64,000 nt of DNA from Mucilaginibacter paludis DSM 18603 (GCF_000166195.2 NZ_CM001403.1:2746432-2810431); one strand, 5' to 3'; shown: positions 8,130-16,481, counted from the first letter of the stretch. A program made the numbers and translations. The notes: generated by a model from the sequence alone, not told the origin.

Positions 8130-8429
8130 ATGATCACCAATGGGAAGATGATGAAACCGACTGAACTGGCCCGCCTACTATTGAAAACAGTTAACGACAG
8201 CATTTCCAAAACACTGTCAGAAACCGGCATTCAGAAAGAACGGATCAGTAAAGCCGAAGCCTACCGGCTATATGGCCGGTCGCAGGTTGACCGCTGGATC
8301 GCTGAAGGCTTATTCAAGCCTGTCAAAGGACGGCACTTCATCTCCGCATCAGGTATCGACCGGGTTAAACTGGAGCAGATCGCTGCGGCCAGTAACCGGA
8401 TCACCTATCTGCCGGTGGCAGAGCGGTAA
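8130..8429 (+). CDS. Small HTH-like DNA-binding protein, copy 1 of a duplicated module
   Basis: A 99-residue protein if started at 8130 (MITNGKMMKPTELARLLL); Mets at 8148 and 8151 are alternatives. The C-terminal half reads ISKAEAYRLYGRSQVDRWI, then VKGRHFISASGIDRVKLEQI. This matches the protein at 9191-9466 in order and spacing (KSEAFRKYGRANIEHLAEKG...IDRMEIEAI). It looks like a small excisionase/MerR-like winged helix for targeting DNA. It is followed by a 256-nt gap with a GC-rich hairpin (about 8462-8480) and no gene. Confidence 0.6.
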   Translation: MITNGKMMKPTELARLLLKTVNDSISKTLSETGIQKERISKAEAYRLYGRSQVDRWIAEGLFKPVKGRHFISASGIDRVKLEQIAAASNRITYLPVAER

Positions 8430-8685
8430 CGACCGTTATTTGACAACATGGGATGAAGCATTACCCGGCGCAGAGCCGGGAATCAAGAGCAGCTGCGGTT
8501 GCCCGTTCTGTACGTTTTTACAGGCGGCAACCGGATACCAGTGATCCTTGGGCAGCCCGTTTGGGCATAGTCTGTACAGGCTAACGCAGGTAATCCCGGA
8601 TTTTTTATAAACCGGTAAAAGCGGATTCTTTGGGTTCGTTGCCCATTACCGGTTCCATATTTTCTTCTTTCATAATCATTCGAAA

Positions 8686-9201
8686 ATGAATACAATAAAC
8701 GCTACTCAAAACGATTACCGCCACCGAAAGCGGAAGGCGGCACAATTGCCCTATTACCGGGTTCAGTACGATTTACCCCTGGGCGATACGCCGTCTGTCC
8801 GTACCTGCCTGGAATCCAACGGACTTTGGGAACTCGTAACCGCCCCACTTCGTGAAGTGTACTATTACAAAGTCTATGAAAACCAAAAACGCAAGAACTT
8901 CTGCGCTATCGGCTGGCCCAACGAAAATGGTGGTTGGGAGATCAGGCATCCCCGTTATATTGGATGCATTGGCCTGAAAGGAATGACCTTTATCGCTGGC
9001 AAGCCGGACAGGCTACTCGTTTTTATTGACCTTACCGACTATCTATGCTGGCAATATGATCATAAAAACGATTTCCCAAGCATACTGATTCTTAACCATC
9101 TGGAATTTTTGCCTGCCGCCAGAAAGCGGGCGGCGAAGTTTGTATCCGTGACCGTAGGCTTTGACAGAATACCCCAAAACTTATTTACCAATGGAGTTTG
9201 A
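8686..9201 (+). CDS. Truncated, probably inactive paralogue of the downstream primase (toprim part only)
   Basis: A 171-residue protein that aligns by eye with the middle of the primase at 9518: LREVYYYKVYENQKRKNFCA, GWEIRHPRYIGCIGLKGMT and DRLLVFIDLTDYLCW match EIYYYVEDEKKQRKQFFAAG, GWEVRNKYFKGCLGHKGLT and DRLAVFEGYINYLSW. The N-terminal zinc-finger domain is absent. The toprim Glu (FEG) is replaced (FID), and the DxD segment (YLDRDKSG) is missing because the protein ends early. It is a degraded or repurposed copy. It overlaps the next gene by 11 nt. Confidence 0.6.
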   Translation: MNTINATQNDYRHRKRKAAQLPYYRVQYDLPLGDTPSVRTCLESNGLWELVTAPLREVYYYKVYENQKRKNFCAIGWPNENGGWEIRHPRYIGCIGLKGMTFIAGKPDRLLVFIDLTDYLCWQYDHKNDFPSILILNHLEFLPAARKRAAKFVSVTVGFDRIPQNLFTNGV

Positions 9202-9466
9202 AATATCTGCCAGCGACCTTAAGATCATCATTCAGGAAGCTGCTGAACTCGGTGCGATTCTGGCGCTTACCAAAACTGGCAAACTTAAACCATACCTCAA
9301 TAAATCCGAGGCATTCCGAAAATATGGAAGAGCTAACATTGAGCACCTGGCTGAGAAGGGGTTCATCACCATTCGCAAAGATGGCGATCATTCTGCCTGC
9401 TGGCGCATTGATCGCATGGAAATTGAGGCCATTGTCAAGGCCAAAATCTTACTGCAAAGATTATAA
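9191..9466 (+). CDS. Small HTH-like DNA-binding protein, copy 2 of the duplicated module
   Basis: A 91-residue paralogue of the 8130-8429 protein. I start it at 9191 (MEFEISASDLKIII); the longer frame only reaches back into the upstream gene. Motif: LNKSEAFRKYGRANIEHLAE, a wing segment, then WRIDRMEIEAIV. It lies 51 nt upstream of the primase, mirroring copy 1's position before the truncated primase. Confidence 0.6.
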   Translation: MEFEISASDLKIIIQEAAELGAILALTKTGKLKPYLNKSEAFRKYGRANIEHLAEKGFITIRKDGDHSACWRIDRMEIEAIVKAKILLQRL

Positions 9467-9517
9467 CTCGCATCACGCAAAATCCCACCATTTTTTATAA
9501 ATCTTAATTCAAATCTT

Positions 9518-10474
9518 ATGTCTAATTATTTAAATGCGAGCGAGATCAGGGAACAGGTTTCCCTGGCCGGGCTGCTCACCCGGCTGGGCTATTACCCCGT
9601 ACGGGCATCCGGAAAGGAACATCTGTATATCAGCATGTTGCGCGATTCGGATACCAATCCATCCTTAGCCGTTAATGATGATTTAGGTGTCTGGTACGAT
9701 CATGGCCTGGGCAAAGGCGGTAACGTTATTGACTTCAGCCTGGCATACTGGCCAAACCTGTCCTTTAAAGAAGTACTGGAAAAGATCGTAGCCGTTTCCA
9801 ACCTACCGCTCACCGGCCAGAAGCCGGATGCCGAACCAAACACCAGGCGAAAGCATGCTCTGAAAGTCCCTCATTACCAGATCGAGGATATTAAGGAGTT
9901 AGGCAACAACCCCGCCATTACTGCATACCTGCAACAGCGCGGCGTATGGGAAGCAGCCGAAGGCCGTTTGAAGGAAATCTATTATTATGTAGAGGACGAG
10001 AAAAAACAACGCAAACAATTCTTTGCCGCAGGCTGGCAGAACGAGGTGCAAGGTTGGGAAGTCCGCAACAAATATTTCAAAGGATGTTTGGGCCATAAAG
10101 GATTGACCCTGATTCCTGGTGAAAATGATCGTCTGGCTGTGTTTGAGGGCTATATCAATTATTTAAGCTGGCTGACTTTAAACCCGGAAGCCGATTCCAA
10201 TGTGTTAGTGCTGAACTCCCTGGCCTTGTTACAGGGCGGCATTAAAAAAGCCAGCGATTTCAATGAAATTGATCTTTATTTAGACAGGGATAAATCCGGC
10301 GAACAGGCATCACTCGATTTTATTAAAGCATTGCCAACAGCCATTGACCGTTCGGCCACCTATCAGGGTTATGGCGATTTTAATGATTATTTGCGGGCCG
10401 GTATAAAGGCCAACCAGGACTTCGCTTATCAACAGCCGACAGAGACCCTTTTCAGGTCAGCATTTTCCCGCTGA
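9518..10474 (+). CDS. DnaG-like primase with CHC2-type and toprim domains
   Basis: A 318-residue protein. The N-terminus follows the CHC2/DnaG pattern (EIREQVSLAGLLTRLGYYPV, PSLAVNDDLGVWYDHGLGKG, GNVIDF), although the zinc-binding Cys and His are not obvious. A toprim domain follows with its Glu in LAVFEGYINYLSW and the Asp pair in DLYLDRDKSGEQ. Such primases are standard in Bacteroidota ICEs, where they help to convert the transferred strand to double-stranded DNA. It probably acts with the mobilization genes downstream. Confidence 0.8.
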   Translation: MSNYLNASEIREQVSLAGLLTRLGYYPVRASGKEHLYISMLRDSDTNPSLAVNDDLGVWYDHGLGKGGNVIDFSLAYWPNLSFKEVLEKIVAVSNLPLTGQKPDAEPNTRRKHALKVPHYQIEDIKELGNNPAITAYLQQRGVWEAAEGRLKEIYYYVEDEKKQRKQFFAAGWQNEVQGWEVRNKYFKGCLGHKGLTLIPGENDRLAVFEGYINYLSWLTLNPEADSNVLVLNSLALLQGGIKKASDFNEIDLYLDRDKSGEQASLDFIKALPTAIDRSATYQGYGDFNDYLRAGIKANQDFAYQQPTETLFRSAFSR

Positions 10475-10525
10475 TACCACATATCCGGGTACCGGGTAAC
10501 CACCTACTTAATAACAATTCCTTAC

Positions 10526-11656
10526 ATGCTTACACACGCGAGTTTATTCAGCGGGATAGGTGGCTTTGATATGGCCGCGACCTGGAAAGGCTGGTATAAC
10601 ATATTTTCCTGTGAGAAAGACCCTTTTTGCAGGAAGATCTTAAAATTCTACTGGCCCCAAACCGAACAATATGAAGACATACACCAATTCGATGCAACTC
10701 CTTATAGGGGAAGCATCAACATCCTCAGCGGCGGGTTTCCCTGCCAGCCCTTCAGCAGCGCATGACGACGAAAGGGCAAGGCAGATGACCGCTATCTCTG
10801 GCCGGAAACTCGGCGAATTATTACAGAAGTCCGGCCCAACTGGATCGTTCTTGAAAACGTTGCTGGACTGTTCACCATTCTGGAGCCGGAGAGTTTATCT
10901 GAAATGGAAGTCAAAGCGGTTGAGCTTTTTTGTTCGGACAGTGAACAGGAAGCAAACGCCACAATCATCCGCCTCCAGCGAAGAGTCATTGGAAGCATTA
11001 TTGCAGAAATTGGGTCAGCAGGATATTTATTACCCCAGCTTGAGGATGGCACACCAATCGTTCTGTGTATTCCAGCTTGCGCCGTTAACGCACCGCACCG
11101 CCGGGACCGAACCTGGTTTGTTGCCCACGCCCAACACCGTGCAAATCCCGCGTATGGTGATCGACAAGGAAACGCTGCAAGTAACGGAACTGATGAGGAA
11201 AGACGGCAAACCGAGACAGCGTTCCATCCGGGACGCCCTACTGATCATGGCTGCTCAGCACGGACTGATCCCAACGGTAACAGCGATGGACAGTACGCAG
11301 TCAACTGCGAAAATGAGATCGGCCCAGGTGAAAGAGGACAGTATGCACAGCATGACGCTGAGCAGGCTGATAGCTTTGCTACCTACACCTACGGCGAGGG
11401 ACTGGAAAGGCCCGCAGGCAAAAGATTATCAGGGAAAGGAAAGCAGCCTGCCTGGTACGGTGAAATTCCTGGCTGGGATGAATGGCCCACTCAACCCCCG
11501 GTTTGTAGCAGAAATGATGGGATTCCCCGCGAACTGGACGGAATTGCCTTTTCGAAGTGGCGGAACGCAAGTATAAAAGCTTACGGCAATGCCATTGTAC
11601 CACAGGTAGCCTTTGAACTTTTCAATGCTATCCAAGCGGTTCATCGCCCCCTTTGA
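10526..11656 (+). pseudogene. DNA cytosine C5-methyltransferase interrupted by an in-frame TGA
   Basis: One frame of 377 codons carries the C5-MTase motifs in order: I ASLFSGIGGFD, IV GGFPCQPFS (catalytic Cys), VI VLENVAGL, VIII APHRRDRTWFVAHA, and X KAYGNAIVPQVAFELF near the end. A single TGA at 10763-10765 (codon 80), just after motif IV, splits it; family members normally have Gly there, so GGA to TGA is the likely change. No frameshift is needed. The stop leaves only the N-terminal 79 residues unless readthrough occurs. The same DNA carries a second protein in another frame. Confidence 0.75.
10671..11576 (+). CDS. Overprinted protein with LLPTP repeats, out of frame within the C5-methyltransferase gene
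   Basis: A 301-residue open frame, shifted by one base relative to the methyltransferase and intact where that frame is broken. It contains TAISGRKLGELLQKSGPTGS, three related LLPTP-type motifs (GLLPTPNT, GLIPTVTAMD, LLPTPTARDWKG), and LNPRFVAEMMGFPANWTEL. I recognise this style from proteins annotated beside or fused to phage and ICE C5-methyltransferases. The gene therefore seems truly dual-coding rather than a chance shadow. Function unknown. Whether it is translated is not shown by sequence alone. Confidence 0.5.
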   Translation: MKTYTNSMQLLIGEASTSSAAGFPASPSAAHDDERARQMTAISGRKLGELLQKSGPTGSFLKTLLDCSPFWSRRVYLKWKSKRLSFFVRTVNRKQTPQSSASSEESLEALLQKLGQQDIYYPSLRMAHQSFCVFQLAPLTHRTAGTEPGLLPTPNTVQIPRMVIDKETLQVTELMRKDGKPRQRSIRDALLIMAAQHGLIPTVTAMDSTQSTAKMRSAQVKEDSMHSMTLSRLIALLPTPTARDWKGPQAKDYQGKESSLPGTVKFLAGMNGPLNPRFVAEMMGFPANWTELPFRSGGTQV

Positions 11657-11834
11657 CCGGTGTAACGTGTTACACCGATACCCTTTCGTTTTTACCCGTG
11701 CAAGATGTGTTTTTGTCCGACAAAAATTACGTTTCACTCCATTTTTATCAGACAAAAACCTCTTGCCTTAAACTGCCGCTCCGTACCTACGCGGCAGATT
11801 AAGGAGTATCGGGAACTCGCAACTCGTTCCCTCT

Positions 11835-12254
11835 ATGAAAAGAGAAAAAGGCCAGCCCAAACTCAGGGGCCGCCCCCAAAAGGACAGCGGCAAACGCACT
11901 AAAAAGATAGACACCCGATTTACCGAGGAAGAATATCAGCTCATCCTTGACATGGAAAAAGAGTTAGGTATTTCCAAAACCGATCTGATCAGATTGCGGG
12001 TTTTGGAAAACGCCCGGAATGTCGTAGTCAACGCGGCTGCGCTAATCGGCAGCCTGGACACCATCGGAGCGGAATTAGGCAGGTCAGGTAATAATATCAA
12101 TCAACTGGCGCGCTATGCCAATGTCCTTAAGAAGCGGGGCATTTTGTCGGCGGTCGTCATTGAGCGGTTTAACCTGCTTTTTGAAACTTATAACCGCCAG
12201 CACAAAGAAATCATCATTGCCCTTCGCCAGGTCATCCGGCAGATGGGCAAGTGA
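11835..12254 (+). CDS. mobC: MobC-family relaxosome accessory protein
   Basis: A 139-residue basic protein. The N-terminal Arg/Lys-rich arm precedes a ribbon-helix-helix-like DNA-binding segment (IDTRFTEEEYQLILDMEKEL). The MobC signature ELGRSGNNINQLARYAN lies in the C-terminal half. MobC proteins bind the oriT and open it for the relaxase. The relaxase is encoded after the repeat region 12711-13030, the probable oriT. The 178-nt gap upstream contains no gene. Confidence 0.85.
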   Translation: MKREKGQPKLRGRPQKDSGKRTKKIDTRFTEEEYQLILDMEKELGISKTDLIRLRVLENARNVVVNAAALIGSLDTIGAELGRSGNNINQLARYANVLKKRGILSAVVIERFNLLFETYNRQHKEIIIALRQVIRQMGK

Positions 12255-12287
12255 TTCAATCAAATTTTTCACTTAAAAATTAATATC

Positions 12288-12695
12288 ATGGCGACTAACA
12301 AACCAATCTACATCTTTACCGGCCCCGTGTCGGCGTTCGTTATTCTGCTCTTACTGGCAGGCAATATTTTCTTTGGCCTGCGGTACAGCTTTTTTGAAAG
12401 GCCGGAAAAACAGGCTGCCCCGGCGTTAAGCATAAAAGCAGGGCTTCCTGAACCCTCGGACGATGCATTTGAAACTGACGACCGGGCAGTTTTTCGTTTT
12501 ACGGGTGATACGGTATTGATTTTAAGCCCTGCAAATCCGATCAATTACTGCCCAGCCTGGAATGTATTGTATAAAGACCGTTACGGTATATACCAAACCG
12601 AAGACCTGACGGAAACAATGCTTGACAAAGTGGAAGATACTGCCGACACCACGAGTTATAACCCGGCAAGCGACAAGCTATCCAGTTACAAGTAA
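12288..12695 (+). CDS. Single-pass membrane protein of unknown function in the mobilization region
   Basis: A 135-residue protein with one hydrophobic N-terminal helix (FVILLLLAGNIFFGLRY, about residues 17-33). The soluble, acidic C-terminal domain contains FRFTGDTVLILSPANPINY and a Ser/Thr-rich tail. No motif is recognised. Position between mobC and the likely oriT suggests an accessory transfer role; it could equally be cargo. Confidence 0.55.
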   Translation: MATNKPIYIFTGPVSAFVILLLLAGNIFFGLRYSFFERPEKQAAPALSIKAGLPEPSDDAFETDDRAVFRFTGDTVLILSPANPINYCPAWNVLYKDRYGIYQTEDLTETMLDKVEDTADTTSYNPASDKLSSYK

Positions 12696-12710
12696 ATACT
12701 GACCTTGTTA

Positions 12711-13030
12711 TAACCTATCATGGTATGACCGCGCATGCCCATTGTTATAAACGCTCAGGTTACGGGATATCCTGTTATGCTGTCGCAAGATAGGTTTGAC
12801 TTTGATACCTGATATTAATGTATCAGTTTATAAACGACCATGTCCTGAAGTAACGCGGTATAGCCTATCCTGGTATAACGGCTCAGGATCGTTGTTATAA
12901 GTGCCAAAGTTACGTGAGAACCTGATATACCGTCGCAAGATAGGTTTGACTTTGATACCTGATATAATATATCAGTTTATAAACGACCAAGCTCTGCAAT
13001 AAAACGATATAACCTATCATGGAACTTGTT
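12711..13030 (+). repeat. ~150-bp tandem repeats before the relaxase gene, probable oriT
   Basis: The unit begins TAACCTATCATGG at 12711, recurs at 12861 (TAGCCTATCCTGG, 150 bp on) and again at 13010 (149 bp on, incomplete third unit). Within the units 12782-12840 and 12932-12989 are nearly identical (59 and 58 bp) and contain GATAGGTTTGACTTTGATAC plus the inverted pair CTGATA...TATCAG. GATAGGTT also faces AACCTATC in inverted orientation. Iterated direct and inverted repeats directly upstream of a relaxase gene and downstream of mobC are what an origin of transfer looks like. Confidence 0.6.
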
Positions 13031-13085
13031 ATGCTGATACAACCAGTCAGGCTATTTACTATCCCATACCAATTTATACAATAAC

Positions 13086-14414
13086 GTGATCGCAAGAATT
13101 TTGGGTAAATCATCCCTGTTCGGTGCGGTTAATTACAACACCGAAAAAATGGATCAAGGCAAAGGTGAGTTGATGCTGGTTGCGAACTTCGGCCCCTTAC
13201 AGGGACTTGATCATTTAAAGCCGGAAGACTACAAGGCTTACCTGACTGCGCTCGCAGCACTGAACAAGGATGTCGCGGAACCGCAGTTCCACGCCACGAT
13301 CTCCGCAGAGGGCAAAAGTCACGATAAACAGGCACTGACCGGCATCGCCGTAGCCTGGTTAGCCGAGATGGGTTATGCCGACCAACCTTATCTGATCGTC
13401 TTCCACAATGACACCGATAACAATCATGTTCATGTGGTTTCGGTACGGGTAGACTGCAACGGCGACACCATTAAAGACAGCTATGAACACAGCCGCTCGG
13501 TGCGCAATATCAATAAGGTCATGGGCATGGATGAAAAGCATGGCAGCAAAGCCGCAATCGAAAAAGCATTAAGCTATGACTTTTCGACCAAAGCGCAGTT
13601 CATGATGATCCTGGAAAGCCAGGGCTATGTATTGCGCGAGGCCGGGCAGGTTTTGGAAGTCATCAAATTCGGAAAAAAGCAGGACGAAATTCAGCTGGCC
13701 CAGGTAGCCGAAAAATTAAAAGCATATCTACCAGACACCGGCAGGCAGGCCCAGCTTAAAGCTATACTGCATAAATATGCCGCGATCTATGATACCGAAT
13801 TGAAACCCCTGACTACGCCATTACCAGGCGGCTTTAATAAGGCTACTGGCCGGTACACCTCGGAGCTGTCGGCTTATCTCAAAGCCAAAATGGGAATACA
13901 GTTGCAATTCCATGCGGGTGAAGGCAAAGCACCTTATGGTTATACGCTGATCGACCATGCGGCTAAAACAGTATGGAAAGGCGGCGAGATCATTCCGCTC
14001 AAAGAGCTGCTGGCCCTGAATGGCCGCGAAACATTTACTAAGCAGGAACCTGAAGTGCAAAATCCTGTGGCGGTGGAAGCGGAAGTACAGGAGGCCGGGC
14101 CGGAAACTACAGATTATTATAGTGCCCTGCTAAAAGCCGCGCTTCATAATTATCCCGACCTCGGACAGGGCTTGCAACACCAGGGTTTGGAGATCGGTGG
14201 TACGGAAGAAGATCCCCTGTTAATAGATCCGCCAGCAAATACCGCCATCCCGGTCGGCCAGTTGCTCTCCGGCAATGATCTCGACGATTTCAGGGAGCAG
14301 TATCACCACCATGTTTACGTTCCGGGTATTCACATCGCGGACGATGTGGACGATCAGCAAATTCATGGCATGCGCAGACGGCGGCAAAAGAAAGCAAGAA
14401 CCAATACCCGCTAA
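13086..14414 (+). CDS. Relaxase / mobilization nuclease (MobB-like)
   Basis: A 442-residue protein starting at a GTG. The relaxase domain fills the first half: MIARILGKSSLFGAVNYNTEK, then FHATIS, and the metal-binding triad region FHNDTDNNHVHVVSVRVD (HxH). A long C-terminal half has no clear motif and ends in a basic tail (RRRRQKKARTNTR). It would nick the oriT, attach to the 5' end and pilot the strand through the transfer machine. The candidate oriT is immediately upstream. Confidence 0.92.
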   Translation: MIARILGKSSLFGAVNYNTEKMDQGKGELMLVANFGPLQGLDHLKPEDYKAYLTALAALNKDVAEPQFHATISAEGKSHDKQALTGIAVAWLAEMGYADQPYLIVFHNDTDNNHVHVVSVRVDCNGDTIKDSYEHSRSVRNINKVMGMDEKHGSKAAIEKALSYDFSTKAQFMMILESQGYVLREAGQVLEVIKFGKKQDEIQLAQVAEKLKAYLPDTGRQAQLKAILHKYAAIYDTELKPLTTPLPGGFNKATGRYTSELSAYLKAKMGIQLQFHAGEGKAPYGYTLIDHAAKTVWKGGEIIPLKELLALNGRETFTKQEPEVQNPVAVEAEVQEAGPETTDYYSALLKAALHNYPDLGQGLQHQGLEIGGTEEDPLLIDPPANTAIPVGQLLSGNDLDDFREQYHHHVYVPGIHIADDVDDQQIHGMRRRRQKKARTNTR

Positions 14415-14440
14415 CCCATTTACTTACTTAAATTTTTTTT

Positions 14441-15070
14441 ATGGTAATTCTTATTGGCAACCAGAAAGGGGGCGCAGGGAAAAGTACGCTCACTTTGTTA
14501 CTGGCTAATTTTTTAACGCTGGTTAAACGGCGCAATGTGTTGGTGATCGATATGGATCACCAGCAATCCGTGGCGCAGAAATATGAAAAGTCCAAAATAA
14601 CGGATAACGTCCCGCCTTACGAGGTTATGGCCGCCGACCTGGCCGATTACCCATCCATGCACGAGTTGCTGAACGCTACCTCAACAAACCAGGTCGTCCT
14701 GATCGACCTGCCTGGTAAACTGGATGATGACGGACTGATCAAAATATTCCAGTCAGCGCATTGGGTGATCTGTCCTTTTGCGTATGACGAACTGAGTTTT
14801 GAATCCACCATATTTTTCTCGGTGGTACTGCAAAAGCTTAATCCCAGGGCGATGATCACTTATATACCTAACCGGGTCAAAGCCAACGTCCGCTATGAAC
14901 TCCGGCGTGACGTAGATGAGCAGTTAGCCAATTTTGGGCAAGTTACCGAACCCTTGCCCGACCGGATTGACTTTCAGCGGATCACCACTTTGCACACACC
15001 CCCATCCTTAGATCCCGTGGTGGGGCCTGTATTTGAACAGCTTTACCACGACTACATCCAACCCCTATGA
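14441..15070 (+). CDS. traA: ParA/MinD-like ATPase (conjugative-transposon TraA type)
   Basis: A 209-residue P-loop ATPase. The deviant Walker A is GNQKGGAGKST; ViDMDHQQS is the switch region and VVLIDLPGKLDDD gives Walker B. ParA-like proteins open the tra operon in Bacteroides conjugative transposons, where they are named TraA. It overlaps the next gene by 4 nt, so translation is coupled. Its job is probably partition-like positioning or regulation of transfer. Confidence 0.88.
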   Translation: MVILIGNQKGGAGKSTLTLLLANFLTLVKRRNVLVIDMDHQQSVAQKYEKSKITDNVPPYEVMAADLADYPSMHELLNATSTNQVVLIDLPGKLDDDGLIKIFQSAHWVICPFAYDELSFESTIFFSVVLQKLNPRAMITYIPNRVKANVRYELRRDVDEQLANFGQVTEPLPDRIDFQRITTLHTPPSLDPVVGPVFEQLYHDYIQPL

Positions 15071-15423
15071 GTGAAATGAAAAACCTGGCCGAACAGCTTC
15101 GCAACCAGATCGCGAAGCCCGCCACAAACCAAACACCGGCCAAAACCAGGCCGAAGGAGAACAAAACCATTACCCCCGAAAACAACAGCCCGCCACCGGT
15201 ATCCGACCTGATCAAACAACTGATGGACTATGACAACAGTGATCACAAAAGCATGGTACATGTACGCTTCGACGCGCAAACCGCGCAAACACTGGCACAT
15301 TTCAAGATGGCTACGGGCGTGGAAGTTACCCGGCTGGTCGCATACGCCGTCCGGCAGTTTACCAAGCAGCATCCCGAGATCCGGGAGATCATTAAAGAAT
15401 ACTTTAAAAACCTCGAATTATGA
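15067..15423 (+). CDS. DUF3408-like conjugal transfer accessory protein
   Basis: A 118-residue protein with a Pro/Lys-rich N-terminal half and a folded C-terminal part: MVHVRFDAQTAQTLAHFKMA, then LVAYAVRQFTKQHPEIREII. The latter pattern (MS-type ribbon then VxxAVxxF) is the DUF3408/TraB-like signature found after traA in Bacteroidota ICEs. Possibly a DNA-binding partner of the ParA-like protein, with which it overlaps. Confidence 0.65.
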   Translation: MSEMKNLAEQLRNQIAKPATNQTPAKTRPKENKTITPENNSPPPVSDLIKQLMDYDNSDHKSMVHVRFDAQTAQTLAHFKMATGVEVTRLVAYAVRQFTKQHPEIREIIKEYFKNLEL

Positions 15424-15782
15424 CCTGGTTACAATTTATACTATGGGTGACAGGGGTTTACTTCCTGTATTACCTGGCGATCATCTTACTCGACCTCAAA
15501 GGCGGTAAGGCGCGGGCGGAAACCGGCAAGGCCATGAGTTATGAGCTCAGTTTTTCCGAGCCGGTGGCCGCAGAAAAAGTGGAACATCCGACAGAGCCAC
15601 TGACTGCGCAGAACAGTATGCCCCGACAAGTGGCCACTGAAACGCCACCTCCTCCACCACCACCAGAACGCAAACCCGAACCCGATAACGTTGCCTCTGG
15701 CGGGGTAACGCTCAAAAACCTCTTTAATCTCGTCCGCGAAGAAGCGATCCTTTACACGCGGCCCGTCAATTTCCAAACATGA
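15420..15782 (+). CDS. TraD-position membrane protein, function unknown
   Basis: A 120-residue protein with one N-terminal transmembrane helix (FILWVTGVYFLYYLAIILL). A Pro-rich middle (PPPPPPPERKPEP) follows, then a conserved-looking tail (NLFNLVREEAILYTRPVNF). Its place between the DUF3408 gene and the DUF4134 gene matches the TraD position in CTnDOT-like operons. It overlaps both neighbours by 4 nt. Function unknown. Confidence 0.6.
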   Translation: MTWLQFILWVTGVYFLYYLAIILLDLKGGKARAETGKAMSYELSFSEPVAAEKVEHPTEPLTAQNSMPRQVATETPPPPPPPERKPEPDNVASGGVTLKNLFNLVREEAILYTRPVNFQT

Positions 15783-16072
15783 AGAGACTAACCCTATTAT
15801 TGCTTGTCCTGCTTTACGGCATCGTCGCCCACGCACAACCCGGCATAGACGAAATGCAGCAGGCCAGGCAGGATCTGTCCAATTCGTTCTTTTCCGCACT
15901 GGACTGTGCCTTAGTGATCGCCGGAATTTTCGGTATTACCGGGGCCATTAAAATATACCATAACTGGCAGGCGGGGAAGCCGCGCATCGATTCCGATGTA
16001 GCAGCCTGGTTTTATGCCGCCCTGTTTATGGTGCTCATGGGCACGTTTCTCCGGGCCATTTTTGGTATTTGA
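15779..16072 (+). CDS. DUF4134 family conjugal transfer protein, copy 1
   Basis: A 97-residue membrane protein. A signal-like segment (LTLLLLVLLYGIVAHAQ) precedes two hydrophobic helices around LVIAGIFGITGAIKIYHNWQ and AALFMVLMGTFLRAIFGI. The GI.GIxGAIKIY pattern is shared with the next gene, so the two are diverged paralogues. Small two-helix proteins at this point in the operon are likely pilus/VirB2-like or inner-membrane components. A hairpin terminator follows. Confidence 0.75.
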   Translation: MKRLTLLLLVLLYGIVAHAQPGIDEMQQARQDLSNSFFSALDCALVIAGIFGITGAIKIYHNWQAGKPRIDSDVAAWFYAALFMVLMGTFLRAIFGI

Positions 16073-16095
16073 TTCATTGTTTATTGTCAAGGCGT

Positions 16096-16127
16096 AAGCG
16101 GTTCCCCAACAGGTGGCCGCTTTTTTT
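16096..16127 (+). terminator. Intrinsic terminator between the two DUF4134 genes
   Basis: AAGCGG and CCGCTT arms with inner CC/GG pairing, followed by a run of Ts. It lies 24 nt past the first gene and would attenuate expression of the following tra genes. Confidence 0.6.
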
Positions 16128-16169
16128 ATGCCCAATCCTCACCTCAAATTTTTAACACCCCAATTTTTT

Positions 16170-16481
16170 ATGCTTAACAAAATCAAATTTGTATTGGCGA
16201 CAGCTATCCTGTTCGTCCTGGCATCGGTACAAGCCTTTGCCCAAAGCGGTGTAACCGGCCTGAACACAGCTACCTCAACCCTGCAAACCTACGTTGATCC
16301 CGTAACCAACATTTCCCTGGTCATCGGGGGAATTGTCGGTATCGTCGGCGCTATCCGCGTGTACTCCAAGTGGAACTCCGGCGACAACGACATTAACAAG
16401 GAGCTAATGGGTTGGGGTGGTAGTTGCGTCTTTTTAGTCGTGTCCGCTCTGGTCATCAAAGCCTTCTTCGGATTGAATTAA
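16170..16481 (+). CDS. traE: TraE / DUF4134 family conjugal transfer protein, copy 2
   Basis: A 103-residue membrane protein started at 16170 (MLNKIKFVLATAILFVLASV). It has a signal peptide ending AFAQ, then two hydrophobic helices (ISLVIGGIVGIVGAIRVYSK; SCVFLVVSALVIKAFFGLN) with a loop NSGDNDINKELMGWGG. This is the typical TraE layout. The stop overlaps the traF start as TAATG. Likely a pilin-like or channel component. Confidence 0.85.
   Translation: MLNKIKFVLATAILFVLASVQAFAQSGVTGLNTATSTLQTYVDPVTNISLVIGGIVGIVGAIRVYSKWNSGDNDINKELMGWGGSCVFLVVSALVIKAFFGLN

Noticed and set aside
11705..11902. 65-codon frame before mobC
   Set aside because: Overlaps the start of mobC out of frame and has no domain.
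12711..13030. Tandem repeats as a CRISPR array
   Set aside because: The ~150-bp period and near-identical long units without short spacers do not fit CRISPR; no cas genes are present.
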